Positions 26,743 through 35,532 of a stretch of 64,000 nucleotides of DNA are shown here, piece by piece (position 1 is the stretch's first letter; the number at the start of each line of letters is the position of its first letter). Made by a program: the position numbers and the translations under genes. The notes below the pieces were generated by a model. The model searched no databases, was not told the DNA's origin, and was given only the letters and a program-made list of their open reading frames with translations. This DNA comes from Cedecea lapagei (GTDB taxonomy: Bacteria > Pseudomonadota > Gammaproteobacteria > Enterobacterales > Enterobacteriaceae): contig NZ_LR134201.1 of assembly GCF_900635955.1 (NCBI RefSeq), forward strand, positions 2,542,001 through 2,606,000. The letters run 5' to 3'.

Positions 26743-26761
26743 TTACGGTCCGAGCATATCT

Positions 26762-27514
26762 ATGATCCCTGAAAAGCGTATTATTCGACGAATTCAGTCT
26801 GGCGGCTGTGCTATCCATTGCCAGGACTGCAGCATTAGCCAATTATGCATCCCCTTCACGCTTAATGAGCATGAACTCGATCAGCTTGATAATATCATCG
26901 AGCGTAAAAAGCCGATTCAAAAAGGACAAACCCTGTTCAAAGCAGGCGATGAACTGAAATCGCTTTACGCTATCCGCTCCGGCACCATCAAAAGCTATAC
27001 CATTACCGAGCAAGGCGATGAGCAAATCACCGGTTTCCACCTGGCGGGAGATCTGGTCGGCTTTGACGCCATTGGCACCGGCCACCATCCGAGCTTCGCT
27101 CAGGCGCTGGAAACGTCTATGGTCTGCGAAATTCCCTTCGAAACGCTCGACGATCTGTCAGGTAAAATGCCAAGCCTGCGTCAGCAGATGATGCGCCTGA
27201 TGAGTGGCGAGATCAAAGGCGACCAGGACATGATTTTACTGCTGTCGAAAAAGAATGCCGAAGAGCGCCTGGCGGCGTTTATCTACAATCTTTCTCGCCG
27301 CTTCGCACAGCGTGGCTTCTCACCGCGTGAGTTCCGCCTGACCATGACCCGCGGCGATATCGGTAACTACCTTGGCCTGACGGTAGAAACCATCAGCCGT
27401 CTGCTGGGCCGCTTCCAGAAAAGCGGTATGCTGGCGGTTAAAGGCAAGTACATCACCATCGAGAACATCGACCTGCTGTCAGATCTGGCGGGGCAGTCGC
27501 GTAACGTTGCCTGA
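26762..27514 (+). CDS. fnr: Oxygen-sensing fumarate/nitrate reduction regulator FNR
   Basis: A 250-residue CRP-family activator/repressor of anaerobic metabolism, nearly identical to E. coli FNR. The [4Fe-4S] ligands are Cys20, Cys23 and Cys29 in CAIHCQDCSISQLC and Cys122 in SMVCEIPF. The dimerisation helix (MRLMSGEIKGDQDMILLLSKKN) and the DNA-recognition helix with the E-SR determinant (LTVETISRLLGRFQ) are intact. The start is MIPEKRIIRR; an ATG 14 codons upstream is excluded because it would span the FNR box. The C-terminal tail (ENIDLLSDLAGQSRNVA) varies slightly from E. coli. Confidence 0.98.
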   Translation: MIPEKRIIRRIQSGGCAIHCQDCSISQLCIPFTLNEHELDQLDNIIERKKPIQKGQTLFKAGDELKSLYAIRSGTIKSYTITEQGDEQITGFHLAGDLVGFDAIGTGHHPSFAQALETSMVCEIPFETLDDLSGKMPSLRQQMMRLMSGEIKGDQDMILLLSKKNAEERLAAFIYNLSRRFAQRGFSPREFRLTMTRGDIGNYLGLTVETISRLLGRFQKSGMLAVKGKYITIENIDLLSDLAGQSRNVA

Positions 27515-27527
27515 TCGACGTCTCCTT

Positions 27528-27564
27528 TGCCGGATCGGCTTTTATCCTTTTTATTGATCCGGCA
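27528..27564 (+). repeat. 9-bp inverted repeat after fnr
   Basis: TGCCGGATC and GATCCGGCA are perfectly complementary around a T-rich 19-base loop. The structure begins 14 bases after the fnr stop codon. It may serve as a terminator, though no T-run follows it. Confidence 0.45.
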
Positions 27565-27647
27565 TGGGCTCTTCACCTGTTTCATTCCTTTCTTATGGGT
27601 TAATCTTACTTCACAGACTGTGGTTAAGCAGTTGTAAGGAGACCTGT

Positions 27648-28598
27648 ATGGCAAACTACCAAAACATGCTTGTCGCAATTGACCCCAACCAGGACGATCA
27701 ACCCGCCCTGCGGCGCGCTGTTTATTTGCATCAACGGATTGGCGGCAGAATCAAAGCCTTCCTGCCCATCTATGACTTTTCCTACGAAATGACCACGCTC
27801 CTGTCGCCTGATGAACGTACCGCTATGCGTAAAGGCGTTATCAGCCAGCGCACGGCCTGGATAAAAGAGCAGGCGCACTACTACATCGACGCTGGTATTC
27901 CTATTGATATCAAAGTGGTGTGGCATAACCGCCCGTTTGAAGCCATTATTCAGGAGGTGATCGCCGGCGGACACGACCTGCTGCTAAAAATGGCCCACCA
28001 GCACGACAAGCTGGAGGCGGTTATCTTTACGCCAACTGACTGGCATCTGCTGCGCAAATGCCCCTGCCCGGTCTGGATGGTAAAAGACCAGCCGTGGCCT
28101 GAAGGCGGCAAAGCCTTAGTGGCGGTCAACCTCGCCAGCGAAGAGGTTTACCACAACGCGTTGAACGAAAAGCTGGTGCGGGAGACGCTGAAGCTTGCTG
28201 ACGATGTTAACCATACCGAAGTCCATCTGATAGGCGCCTACCCGGTAACGCCCATCAATATAGCCATCGAACTCCCTGATTTTGACCCAAGCGTCTACAA
28301 CGACGCGATCCGTGGTCAGCACCTTGTCGCCATGAAGGCGCTGCGCCAGAAATACTCGATTGATGAGAAGATGACCCACGTCGAGAAAGGCCTGCCTGAA
28401 GAGGTGATCCCTGATATGGCGGAGCATCTGCAGGCCGGGATTGTGGTGCTCGGTACCGTGGGCCGCACCGGGCTTTCTGCAGCGTTTCTGGGGAATACCG
28501 CCGAGCAGGTCATCGACCATCTGCGCTGTGATTTGCTGGTAATTAAGCCCGATGACTACCAGACGCCGGTCGAAATAGACGATCCTGAAGACGACTGA
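27648..28598 (+). CDS. uspE: Universal stress protein UspE (tandem Usp domains)
   Basis: A 316-residue protein, the same length as E. coli UspE, with two tandem Usp domains (about 1-150 and 155-310). The second ends with the motif GIVVLGTVGRTGLSAAFLGNTAEQVIDHLRCDLLVIKP. In E. coli it is linked to oxidative-stress and iron-related resistance, motility and adhesion. The start MANYQNMLVAIDPNQDD follows AAGGAGACCTGT. It is downstream of fnr, as in E. coli, and ends at a strong hairpin. Confidence 0.96.
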   Translation: MANYQNMLVAIDPNQDDQPALRRAVYLHQRIGGRIKAFLPIYDFSYEMTTLLSPDERTAMRKGVISQRTAWIKEQAHYYIDAGIPIDIKVVWHNRPFEAIIQEVIAGGHDLLLKMAHQHDKLEAVIFTPTDWHLLRKCPCPVWMVKDQPWPEGGKALVAVNLASEEVYHNALNEKLVRETLKLADDVNHTEVHLIGAYPVTPINIAIELPDFDPSVYNDAIRGQHLVAMKALRQKYSIDEKMTHVEKGLPEEVIPDMAEHLQAGIVVLGTVGRTGLSAAFLGNTAEQVIDHLRCDLLVIKPDDYQTPVEIDDPEDD

Positions 28599-28616
28599 GC
28601 CGCCTTACGCCCCAAC

Positions 28617-28647
28617 AAAAATCCCGCTGATATCAGGCGGGATTTTT
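28617..28647 (+). terminator. uspE intrinsic terminator
   Basis: ATCCCGC and GCGGGAT, with the inner palindrome CTGATATCAG, form a long stem flanked by AAAA and TTTTTAT. It stands 19 bases after the uspE stop codon. Confidence 0.88.
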
Positions 28648-28653
28648 ATTTAC

Positions 28654-28685
28654 ATTCCAAAAAAAGCCGCCCTTTCGGACGGCTT
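28654..28685 (-). terminator. pntB intrinsic terminator
   Basis: On the minus strand AAGCCGTCC-GAAA-GGGCGGCTT (one mismatch) is followed by TTTTTTGG. It begins 22 bases beyond the pntB stop codon and lies back to back with the uspE terminator. Confidence 0.85.
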
Positions 28686-28706
28686 CCACCGCAATACTGC
28701 TGACGC

Positions 28707-30095
28707 TTACAGCGCTTTCAGAATCGCTTCAACGCTTGCCTTGGCATCGCCAAACAGCATCTGAGTGTTCTCTTTGAAGAACAGCGGGTTCTGCACGCCA
28801 GCGTAGCCGGTGTTCATCGAGCGCTTAAACACAATGACGTTCTGCGCTTTCCACACTTCCAGCACAGGCATACCGGCGATGGGGCTGCGCGGATCGTCCT
28901 GTGCTGCCGGGTTAACGGTGTCGTTAGCCCCGATCACCAGTACGGTGTCGGTATCAGCGAAGTCGTCGTTGATTTCGTCCATTTCCAGCACGACATCATA
29001 CGGAACGCGGGCTTCTGCCAGCAGTACGTTCATGTGGCCCGGCAGACGACCGGCAACGGGGTGAATACCAAAGCGAACCTTGATCCCACGCGCGCGCAGT
29101 TTCTCGGTAATTTCCGCTACCGGATACTGCGCCTGAGCCACCGCCATCCCGTACCCCGGGGTGATGATCACCGACGTAGAGTTTTTCAGCATCTCGGCGG
29201 TTTCTTCCGCGCTGATTTCACGGTGTTCACCGGCCTCTTCCGTTTCACCGGTAGAGGAGCCGTCGGTACCAAAACCACCGGCAATAACGCTGATAAACGA
29301 GCGGTTCATCGCCTTACACATGATGTAAGAGAGGATGGCACCGGAAGAGCCCACCAGCGCACCGGTAACGATAAGCAGGTCATTGCTGAGCATAAAGCCC
29401 GCAGCCGCTGCAGCCCAACCGGAGTAGGAGTTAAGCATCGACACCACAACCGGCATGTCTGCCCCACCGATGGACGCCACCAGATGCCAGCCAAACGCCA
29501 GCGCAATAACCGTCATAACCAGCACGGCCAGCACCTGCATGCCGACGCTTTCGGTACGCACAAACACCAGCAACAGCGCGAAGGAAACCACCAGCGCCGC
29601 AAGATTAAGCTTATGGCGGTTTGGCAGCATCAGCGGTTTAGACGAAATTTTACCGCGCAGTTTGCCGAAGGCGACAATAGAGCCGGTAAAGGTGACGGCC
29701 CCAATAAAGATCCCGATGAAGACTTCCGTTAAGTGGATATTCTCCATAATCGGCTCAAGACCTGGGCCGTGATCCAGGTAGCTGTTAAAGCCAACCAGCA
29801 CCGCCGCCAGGCCTACAAAGCTATGCAGTACCGCCACCAGCTCCGGCATTTCGGTCATTTCGACCTTTTTCGCCAGGTGAATACCAATCGCGCCGCCAAT
29901 CACCATGGCGATAATGATCCAAACCACGTTGCCGGTTTCCGGGCCAAAAATGGTCGCCACCAGCGCAATGGCCATCCCGGCGATACCAAACAGGTTACCC
30001 TGCTTTGAGGTTTCGTGTTTGGACAGGCCAGCCAGGCTAAAAATAAACAGGATCGCGGCAACAATGTATGCAGCTGTAACTAATCCTCCAGACAT
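28707..30095 (-). CDS. pntB: Proton-translocating NAD(P) transhydrogenase, subunit beta PntB
   Basis: A 462-residue inner-membrane subunit. PntAB uses the proton-motive force to drive hydride transfer from NADH to NADP+, a main NADPH source. The N-terminal half has about nine membrane helices (SGGLVTAAYIVAAILFIFSL onward). The C-terminal NADP(H)-binding domain III contains ITPGYGMAVAQAQYPVAEIT, HPVAGRLPGHMNVLLAEA and VLVIGANDTVNPAA. It begins 10 bases after pntA, so the pair is an operon. Confidence 0.97.
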   Translation of the reverse strand: MSGGLVTAAYIVAAILFIFSLAGLSKHETSKQGNLFGIAGMAIALVATIFGPETGNVVWIIIAMVIGGAIGIHLAKKVEMTEMPELVAVLHSFVGLAAVLVGFNSYLDHGPGLEPIMENIHLTEVFIGIFIGAVTFTGSIVAFGKLRGKISSKPLMLPNRHKLNLAALVVSFALLLVFVRTESVGMQVLAVLVMTVIALAFGWHLVASIGGADMPVVVSMLNSYSGWAAAAAGFMLSNDLLIVTGALVGSSGAILSYIMCKAMNRSFISVIAGGFGTDGSSTGETEEAGEHREISAEETAEMLKNSTSVIITPGYGMAVAQAQYPVAEITEKLRARGIKVRFGIHPVAGRLPGHMNVLLAEARVPYDVVLEMDEINDDFADTDTVLVIGANDTVNPAAQDDPRSPIAGMPVLEVWKAQNVIVFKRSMNTGYAGVQNPLFFKENTQMLFGDAKASVEAILKAL

Positions 30096-30105
30096 GTGTT
30101 ACCCC

Positions 30106-31635
30106 TTAGTTCTTCCGGAACATTTTCAGCATGCGCTGAGTGACGGTGAAACCACCAAAAATATTGATACTGGCGATCAGTACCGCAATAAAACTCAGGA
30201 AGCTGACCCAGCCGCCGTGACCAATCTGCAGCAGCGCGCCAACGACAATGATCCCTGAGATGGCGTTTGTCACCGACATCAGCGGCGTATGCAGCGCATG
30301 GGAAACGTTCCAGACAACGTAGTAACCCACGACGCAGGCCAGAGCAAATACGGTGAAGTGACCGAGGAACTCCTTAGGCGCCACGCTCGCAAACCAGCCG
30401 AACAGAATAATCGCCAGCGCCATCAGGCCGTATTTAAACCATGGCGAGGTTGGTTTCTTCTCTACGACAGGCTCAGCGGCAGGTTTTGCCTTCGCCTGAG
30501 GCTGGGCGGAAACCTGAATAGGCGGCGCAGGCCAGGTCACTTCGCCTTCGCGGATAACCGTCACGCCGCGCACAACGACATCGTCAAAATCAACGATGAT
30601 GTTGCCGTCTTTTTCTTTGCACAGCAGCTTGAGCAGGTTAACGAGGTTGGTGCCGTAAAGCTGGGAAGACTGGGTAGGCAGTCGGCCCGGCAGATCGGTA
30701 TAGCCAATCACCTTCACGCCGTTTGGGGTGACGGTGACCTGATTCGCGACGGTATATTCGCAGTTGCCGCCGTTTTGCGCCGCGAGATCGACAATCACGC
30801 TGCCCGGCTGCATGGAGTCAACCATTTCACGGGTGATCAGCTTTGGTGCTGGTTTTCCCGGAATAAGGGCGGTGGTGACAATAATGTCGACCTCTTTCGC
30901 CTGAGCCGCAAACAGCGCCATTTCCGCTTTGATAAAGGCTTCTGACATCACCTTCGCGTAGCCATCCCCGCTGCCGGCCTCTTCTTTGAAGTCCAGCTCC
31001 AGGAATTCGGCGCCCATACTTTGCACCTGCTCTTTCACTTCCGGGCGGGTATCAAACGCACGAACAATTGCCCCCAGGCTGTTGGCCGCGCCGATGGCGG
31101 CAAGACCCGCAACGCCCGCACCGATGACCATCACTTTGGCAGGCGGAACTTTGCCTGCAGCCGTAATTTGCCCGGTAAAGAAACGGCCAAATTCATGCGC
31201 GGCTTCTACAATGGCGCGATAACCGGCGATGTTAGCCATCGAACTCAGCGCATCCAAAGACTGTGCACGTGAAATGCGTGGCACAGAATCCATCGCCATT
31301 ACGGTGATATTTCGTGCAGCAAGCTTTTCAAGCAGTTCAGGATTTTGGGCTGGCCAGATAAAACTCACCAGCGTTGACCCTTCACGGGCGAGCTCAATTT
31401 CATTTTCCAGCGGCGCATTCACTTTAAGAATGATGTCCGACTGCCAGACATCTGCGCTATCGGTGATGCTTGCGCCAGCGCGTTCAAACGCTTCGTCGTC
31501 AAAACTTGCCAGTTTTCCCGCATCACTCTCAATGGCAACAGTGAATCCCAGTTTTATCAGCTGCTCTACCGTTTTCGGCGTGGCTGCCACGCGGGATTCA
31601 TTGGTCAACCGCTCTCTTGGTACACCAATACGCAT
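30106..31635 (-). CDS. pntA: Proton-translocating NAD(P) transhydrogenase, subunit alpha PntA
   Basis: A 509-residue subunit, one residue shorter than in E. coli. Residues 1-380 form the NAD(H)-binding domain I, with the alanine-dehydrogenase-like fold and the nucleotide loop VIGAGVAGLAAIGAANSLGA. The C-terminal ~130 residues hold four membrane helices. The start MRIGVPRERLTNESRVA follows GGAAGGGAATACT; an ATG 35 codons upstream is not supported. pntA is first in the pntA-pntB operon and divergent from ydgH over 549 bases. Confidence 0.97.
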   Translation of the reverse strand: MRIGVPRERLTNESRVAATPKTVEQLIKLGFTVAIESDAGKLASFDDEAFERAGASITDSADVWQSDIILKVNAPLENEIELAREGSTLVSFIWPAQNPELLEKLAARNITVMAMDSVPRISRAQSLDALSSMANIAGYRAIVEAAHEFGRFFTGQITAAGKVPPAKVMVIGAGVAGLAAIGAANSLGAIVRAFDTRPEVKEQVQSMGAEFLELDFKEEAGSGDGYAKVMSEAFIKAEMALFAAQAKEVDIIVTTALIPGKPAPKLITREMVDSMQPGSVIVDLAAQNGGNCEYTVANQVTVTPNGVKVIGYTDLPGRLPTQSSQLYGTNLVNLLKLLCKEKDGNIIVDFDDVVVRGVTVIREGEVTWPAPPIQVSAQPQAKAKPAAEPVVEKKPTSPWFKYGLMALAIILFGWFASVAPKEFLGHFTVFALACVVGYYVVWNVSHALHTPLMSVTNAISGIIVVGALLQIGHGGWVSFLSFIAVLIASINIFGGFTVTQRMLKMFRKN

Positions 31636-32184
31636 AGTATTCCCTTCCACCTGTTTTTGATGATGGTTTGCCAGACCTTGCCATGGCCGGGCGCAAGCAT
31701 CCGCCCGCGCTCTGGCGGCAGATATCTGTTCCATTACCACTTCAACAAAAATACATCTGTAACAAACTTTTTATAACCTACTGAAAATAACGACCGTGAT
31801 CCAGATCCGCATCCAGCTATTTGTATTTTTATTGCAAAAATTCAGTGTATGACCCGCCAGCCAGCTATTTTCATCTCTATTTACGCGGCAGGGCCTGATA
31901 ATACGCTTAAGCGGAGCGGTAAGACATGATCCTGCGCCGCACCAAAACTCATTTTTAACAATGCATTAACTAAGTAAGTCATAAGTCTTATCAGTTTTAG
32001 CGGTTGAACGTCTCTTTTTTTAACTTAATAACGTTTGCCACTGTCGCCGATGAAAGGGAAGGCACAAGGGGTGAAAAATGGCGCAGACAAGGACGTTATT
32101 TCAAGCCATAATCGGCGACTAATCGATCTTTTTCAGACAACGCAGTACCAGAACGCATTTTGCGCAAGGCGAAGGATAATTTTT
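31636..32184. other. 549-base divergent promoter region of pntA and ydgH; no gene seen
   Basis: A+T-rich throughout with many candidate -10 elements on both strands. No reading frame in it resembles a known protein, and the in-frame extension of ydgH into this region is unlikely because it would place residues ahead of the ydgH signal peptide. No specific operator is recognised. Confidence 0.5.
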
Positions 32185-33129
32185 ATGAATATCAAGAACA
32201 CCCTTCTGGCGTCAGCTCTTATTTCCGTGACCTCGCTGTCCGCTCAGGCTGCGACTGAACTGACCCCAGATCAAGCCGCTGCTCTTAAGCCGTATGAGCG
32301 TATTACCGTAACCGGCCGCTTTAATGCCATCGGCGATGCTGTGGCTGCCGTTTCTCGCCGTGCTGACGCTATTGGCGCTGCGTCGTTCTATGTGCTGGAC
32401 ACCAGCGCTATGGGCGAAAGCGGTAACTCCCGCGTGGTGGCTGACGTCTATAAAAACGATGCCCCTAAAGCCGATGCGCCGAAAAATAGAGTCATAAATG
32501 GCGTGATGGAGCTGCCAAAGGAACAGGCTTTCAAGCTTGAGCCTTTCGATACGGTCACCGTTCAGGGTTTTTATCGCAGCCAGCCTGAGGTGAATGAGGC
32601 TATTACCAAAGCGGCACGAGACAAAGGCGCAGCTTCCTTCTTTATCGTTCGCCAGGTCGATACGAACCAGGGCGGCAACCAGCGCATTACGGCCTTTATC
32701 TATAAGGCCGACGCTAAACAGCGAGTGGTTCAGAGCCCGGATCTACTGCCAGCTAACTCGGAAGCCGGGAAGGCAGCACTGGCCGCCGGCGGCGAAGAAG
32801 CCAAGAAGGTGGAAATCCCTGGCGTTGCTTCTTCAGCGTCACCATCCAGCGATGTGGGTCGCTTCTTCGAAACCCAGTCCTCTAAAGGTGGCCGTTACAC
32901 TGTCACTCTGCCGGATGGCACCAAAATCGAAGAGGTGAATAAGATCACCGCAGCCCAGATGGTACCGTTCGATAACATTCAGTTCACCGGTAACTACGGC
33001 AACATGACCGAAATCTCTTACCAGGTAGCGAAACGTGCAGCCCAGAAAGGGGCGAAGTTCTATCACATCACTCGTCAGTGGCAGGAGCGCGGTAACAACA
33101 TCACCATTAGCGCTGACTTGTATAAATAA
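32185..33129 (+). CDS. ydgH: Periplasmic DUF1471 protein YdgH
   Basis: A 314-residue secreted protein of E. coli YdgH length. The signal peptide MNIKNTLLASALISVTSLSAQA is followed by three DUF1471 (YdgH/BhsA/McbA-like) domains: residues ~35-100 (ITVTGRFNAIGDAVAAVSRRAD), ~120-195 (VTVQGFYRSQPEVNEAITKAA) and ~245-314 (FTGNYGNMTEISYQVAKRAAQ). Small single-domain relatives respond to envelope stress and biofilm conditions; the role of YdgH is not established. The start follows GAAGGA by 7 bases. Expressed alone, with a terminator 20 bases downstream. Confidence 0.95.
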   Translation: MNIKNTLLASALISVTSLSAQAATELTPDQAAALKPYERITVTGRFNAIGDAVAAVSRRADAIGAASFYVLDTSAMGESGNSRVVADVYKNDAPKADAPKNRVINGVMELPKEQAFKLEPFDTVTVQGFYRSQPEVNEAITKAARDKGAASFFIVRQVDTNQGGNQRITAFIYKADAKQRVVQSPDLLPANSEAGKAALAAGGEEAKKVEIPGVASSASPSSDVGRFFETQSSKGGRYTVTLPDGTKIEEVNKITAAQMVPFDNIQFTGNYGNMTEISYQVAKRAAQKGAKFYHITRQWQERGNNITISADLYK

Positions 33130-33148
33130 GATACACCCTTTCACTCAG

Positions 33149-33171
33149 GGCAGCGAAAGCTGCCTTTTTTT
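33149..33171 (+). terminator. ydgH intrinsic terminator
   Basis: GGCAGC-GAAA-GCTGCC with a stable GAAA tetraloop, followed by TTTTTTTT. Confidence 0.92.
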
Positions 33172-33316
33172 CGTCTTCAATTCATTTTATCGCACCGGGC
33201 GCATTGCAAGCAGTGTGCACACTCCGTAAAATCCCGCGCCTTAGCGTGATCCTCCATTTATATGCGTAAAAGCAAAATAATTATGCGGGATCCTTTCCGA
33301 CCTCAACAGGATACCT

Positions 33317-34699
33317 ATGGAAAAGAAACTTGGCCTCGCCGCGCTAACCGCGCTGGTATTAAGCTCCATGCTCGGGGCGGGTGTATTTAGCCTGCCGCAG
33401 AATATGGCCAGCGTCGCGAGTCCGGCAGCGCTACTGATCGGCTGGGCGATCACTGGCGTAGGTATTCTTTTGCTCGCGCTGGCGATGCTGGTCCTTACCA
33501 GACTTCGCCCGGATCTTGATGGCGGGATATTCACCTACGCTCGCGAAGGCTTTGGTGAACTTATCGGCTTTTTCTCTGCATGGGGTTACTGGCTTTGCGC
33601 CGTCATTGCCAACGTTTCTTACCTGGTGATTGTCTTCTCGGCCCTCAGTTTCTTTACCGATACGCCCGAGCTACGCCTGTTTGGAGACGGCAATACCTGG
33701 CAGTCTATCGTTGGTGCCTCCGTACTTTTATGGATGGTGCACTGGCTGGTACTACGGGGCGTGCAGACGGCGGCCAGCATTAACCTGGTCGCCACGCTCG
33801 CTAAGCTGCTGCCTTTGGGTATGTTTGTGGTTCTGGCAGCTATTGCCTTTAAGCTATCGACCTTTACTCTCGATTTTACCGGCATCAAGCTTGGCGTTCC
33901 CGTTTGGGAACAGGTGAAAAACACCATGCTTATCACCCTGTGGGTGTTTATTGGCGTGGAAGGCGCCGTTGTGGTGTCGGCCCGCGCGCGAAACAAAAAG
34001 GATGTGGGCAGAGCAACGCTGTTGGCGGTGGTAGCTGCATTGAGCGTATATCTGTTGGTTACGCTGCTTTCCCTTGGCGTAGTCGCTCGCCCCGAGCTTG
34101 CGGCCATGCGTAATCCGTCGATGGCTGGTCTGATGGTCGAGATGATGGGTCCCTGGGGCGAGGTTATTATCGCCGCCGGGCTGATTGTTTCGGTATGCGG
34201 TGCGTACCTGAGCTGGACCATTATGGCCGCTGAGGTACCGCTGCTGGCGGCAACCCATAAGGCCTTCCCGAAGATGTTCGCTCGCCAGAATAAAAACAAT
34301 GCGCCGTCAGCCTCTCTCTGGCTAACCAATATTAGCGTGCAGGTCTGCCTGGTGCTTATCTGGCTCACAGGATCTGATTACAACACCCTGCTGACCATTG
34401 CTTCAGAAATGATTCTGGTGCCTTATTTCCTGGTGGGCGCCTATCTGCTCAAAATCGCCTCTCGTCCGCTGCACAAGGCGATTGGCATCGGCGCCTGTCT
34501 TTACGGCCTGTGGTTGCTTTACGCCTCAGGTCCGATGCATCTGCTGCTGTCGGTTGTACTGTATGCACCTGGATTATTAGTGTTTATTTATGCGCGCCGT
34601 ACCCATACGCATGAAAAGTCGCTAAATTTAAAGGAAAGAACCATTATCTGCCTGATGCTGCTGGCAGCATTTCCGGCCACCTGGATGCTGGTGGGGTAA
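33317..34699 (+). CDS. ydgI: Basic amino acid/ornithine antiporter-like APC transporter YdgI
   Basis: A 460-residue membrane protein of the APC superfamily (arginine:ornithine antiporter, ArcD type), the same length as E. coli YdgI, with 12-13 hydrophobic segments. It begins MEKKLGLAALTALVLSSMLGAGVFSLPQNMA, where the GAGVF unwound helix is the substrate-binding site. EQVKNTMLITLWVFIGVEGAVVVSARA is the other strongly conserved block. The substrate is not proven. A perfect 12-bp palindrome, AGTGTGCACACT, lies at 33212-33223 upstream. folM follows in the same reading frame after 45 bases. Confidence 0.92.
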   Translation: MEKKLGLAALTALVLSSMLGAGVFSLPQNMASVASPAALLIGWAITGVGILLLALAMLVLTRLRPDLDGGIFTYAREGFGELIGFFSAWGYWLCAVIANVSYLVIVFSALSFFTDTPELRLFGDGNTWQSIVGASVLLWMVHWLVLRGVQTAASINLVATLAKLLPLGMFVVLAAIAFKLSTFTLDFTGIKLGVPVWEQVKNTMLITLWVFIGVEGAVVVSARARNKKDVGRATLLAVVAALSVYLLVTLLSLGVVARPELAAMRNPSMAGLMVEMMGPWGEVIIAAGLIVSVCGAYLSWTIMAAEVPLLAATHKAFPKMFARQNKNNAPSASLWLTNISVQVCLVLIWLTGSDYNTLLTIASEMILVPYFLVGAYLLKIASRPLHKAIGIGACLYGLWLLYASGPMHLLLSVVLYAPGLLVFIYARRTHTHEKSLNLKERTIICLMLLAAFPATWMLVG

Positions 34700-34744
34700 T
34701 CAACACCCTCCCCGCCGCAATTCTGGATTAAGGGGAGCATTGCT

Positions 34745-35455
34745 ATTAATCGTCCAATTCTTATTACCGGTGCCGGGCAGCGTATTGGCCTGGCGCTGGC
34801 CCAACATTTTCTGGCTAAATCACAGCCTTTACTGATCAGCTATCGCACGCGCCACCCTGCTGTCGAAATGCTTGAGCAGGCAGGTGCCGTCTGCATTCAC
34901 GCCGATTTTTCAAGCAATGAAGGTATCCTTGAATTCGCCGAGCGGGTGAAATCGATCACGCCTTCACTTCGCGCCATCATTCACAATGCCAGCGAATGGA
35001 GGCCTGAAAGCCCAGATATGACCCTTAGCGACACGCTTCAGGCCATGATGCAGATCCATGTTGCAGCGCCTTACCTGCTTAACCATGAGCTTGAGACGCT
35101 GCTGCGTGGCCATGGGCAGGCGGGAAGCGATATCATCCACCTTACCGATTATGTCGCTGAGCGCGGCAGCGATAAGCATATTGCCTATGCCGCCAGCAAA
35201 GCTGCGCTTGAAAATATGACGCTTTCCTTCGCGCTGAAACTGGCACCGGAAGTAAAGGTCAACTCGATTGCTCCGGCGCTGATTATGTTTAACGACGGTG
35301 ACGATGCCGACTATCGCCAGCGTTCGCTCAATAAATCGCTGATGAAAATCGCGCCGGGCGAACATGAAATCGTAAGTCTGGTCGAGTATCTTCTCTCGAG
35401 CCGCTACGTCACCGGAAGAAGCCATGCGGTAGACGGGGGGCGACACCTACGCTAA
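34745..35455 (+). CDS. folM: Dihydromonapterin/dihydrofolate reductase FolM, no canonical start codon
   Basis: An SDR-family NADPH-dependent reductase of about 236 residues (E. coli 240), involved in tetrahydromonapterin synthesis. Homology begins with the cofactor loop PILITGAGQRIGLALAQHF, then IIHNASEW, the YAASKAALENMTLSFA active-site block and VTGRSHAVDGGRHLR. Reading back from the conserved start the frame is NRP, ATT, GCT, ATT, AGC and then a stop that is the ydgI TAA at 34697-34699. There is no ATG, GTG or TTG in frame. The ATT at 34745 has AAGGGG about 9 bases before it and is proposed as the start; the ATT at 34739 is closer to the Shine-Dalgarno sequence. If a canonical codon is needed the first ATG is at 34868, inside the protein. 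Confidence 0.85.
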   Translation: MNRPILITGAGQRIGLALAQHFLAKSQPLLISYRTRHPAVEMLEQAGAVCIHADFSSNEGILEFAERVKSITPSLRAIIHNASEWRPESPDMTLSDTLQAMMQIHVAAPYLLNHELETLLRGHGQAGSDIIHLTDYVAERGSDKHIAYAASKAALENMTLSFALKLAPEVKVNSIAPALIMFNDGDDADYRQRSLNKSLMKIAPGEHEIVSLVEYLLSSRYVTGRSHAVDGGRHLR

Positions 35456-35532
35456 CGCTGTTTCCCAACCATTAATGGTGTAATCTATTGCATCATTGTA
35501 TGTTCAATTTTTGAAAGCCGACACGGCGGATT

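Noticed and set aside
27564..27647. Upstream start for uspE adding 28 residues
   Set aside because: The extension overlaps the post-fnr inverted repeat, has no family match, and AAGGAG is correctly placed for the internal ATG.
35456..35532. PhoP box upstream of rstA
   Set aside because: Expected from E. coli biology, but no convincing pair of GTTTA-type direct repeats with correct spacing is visible.
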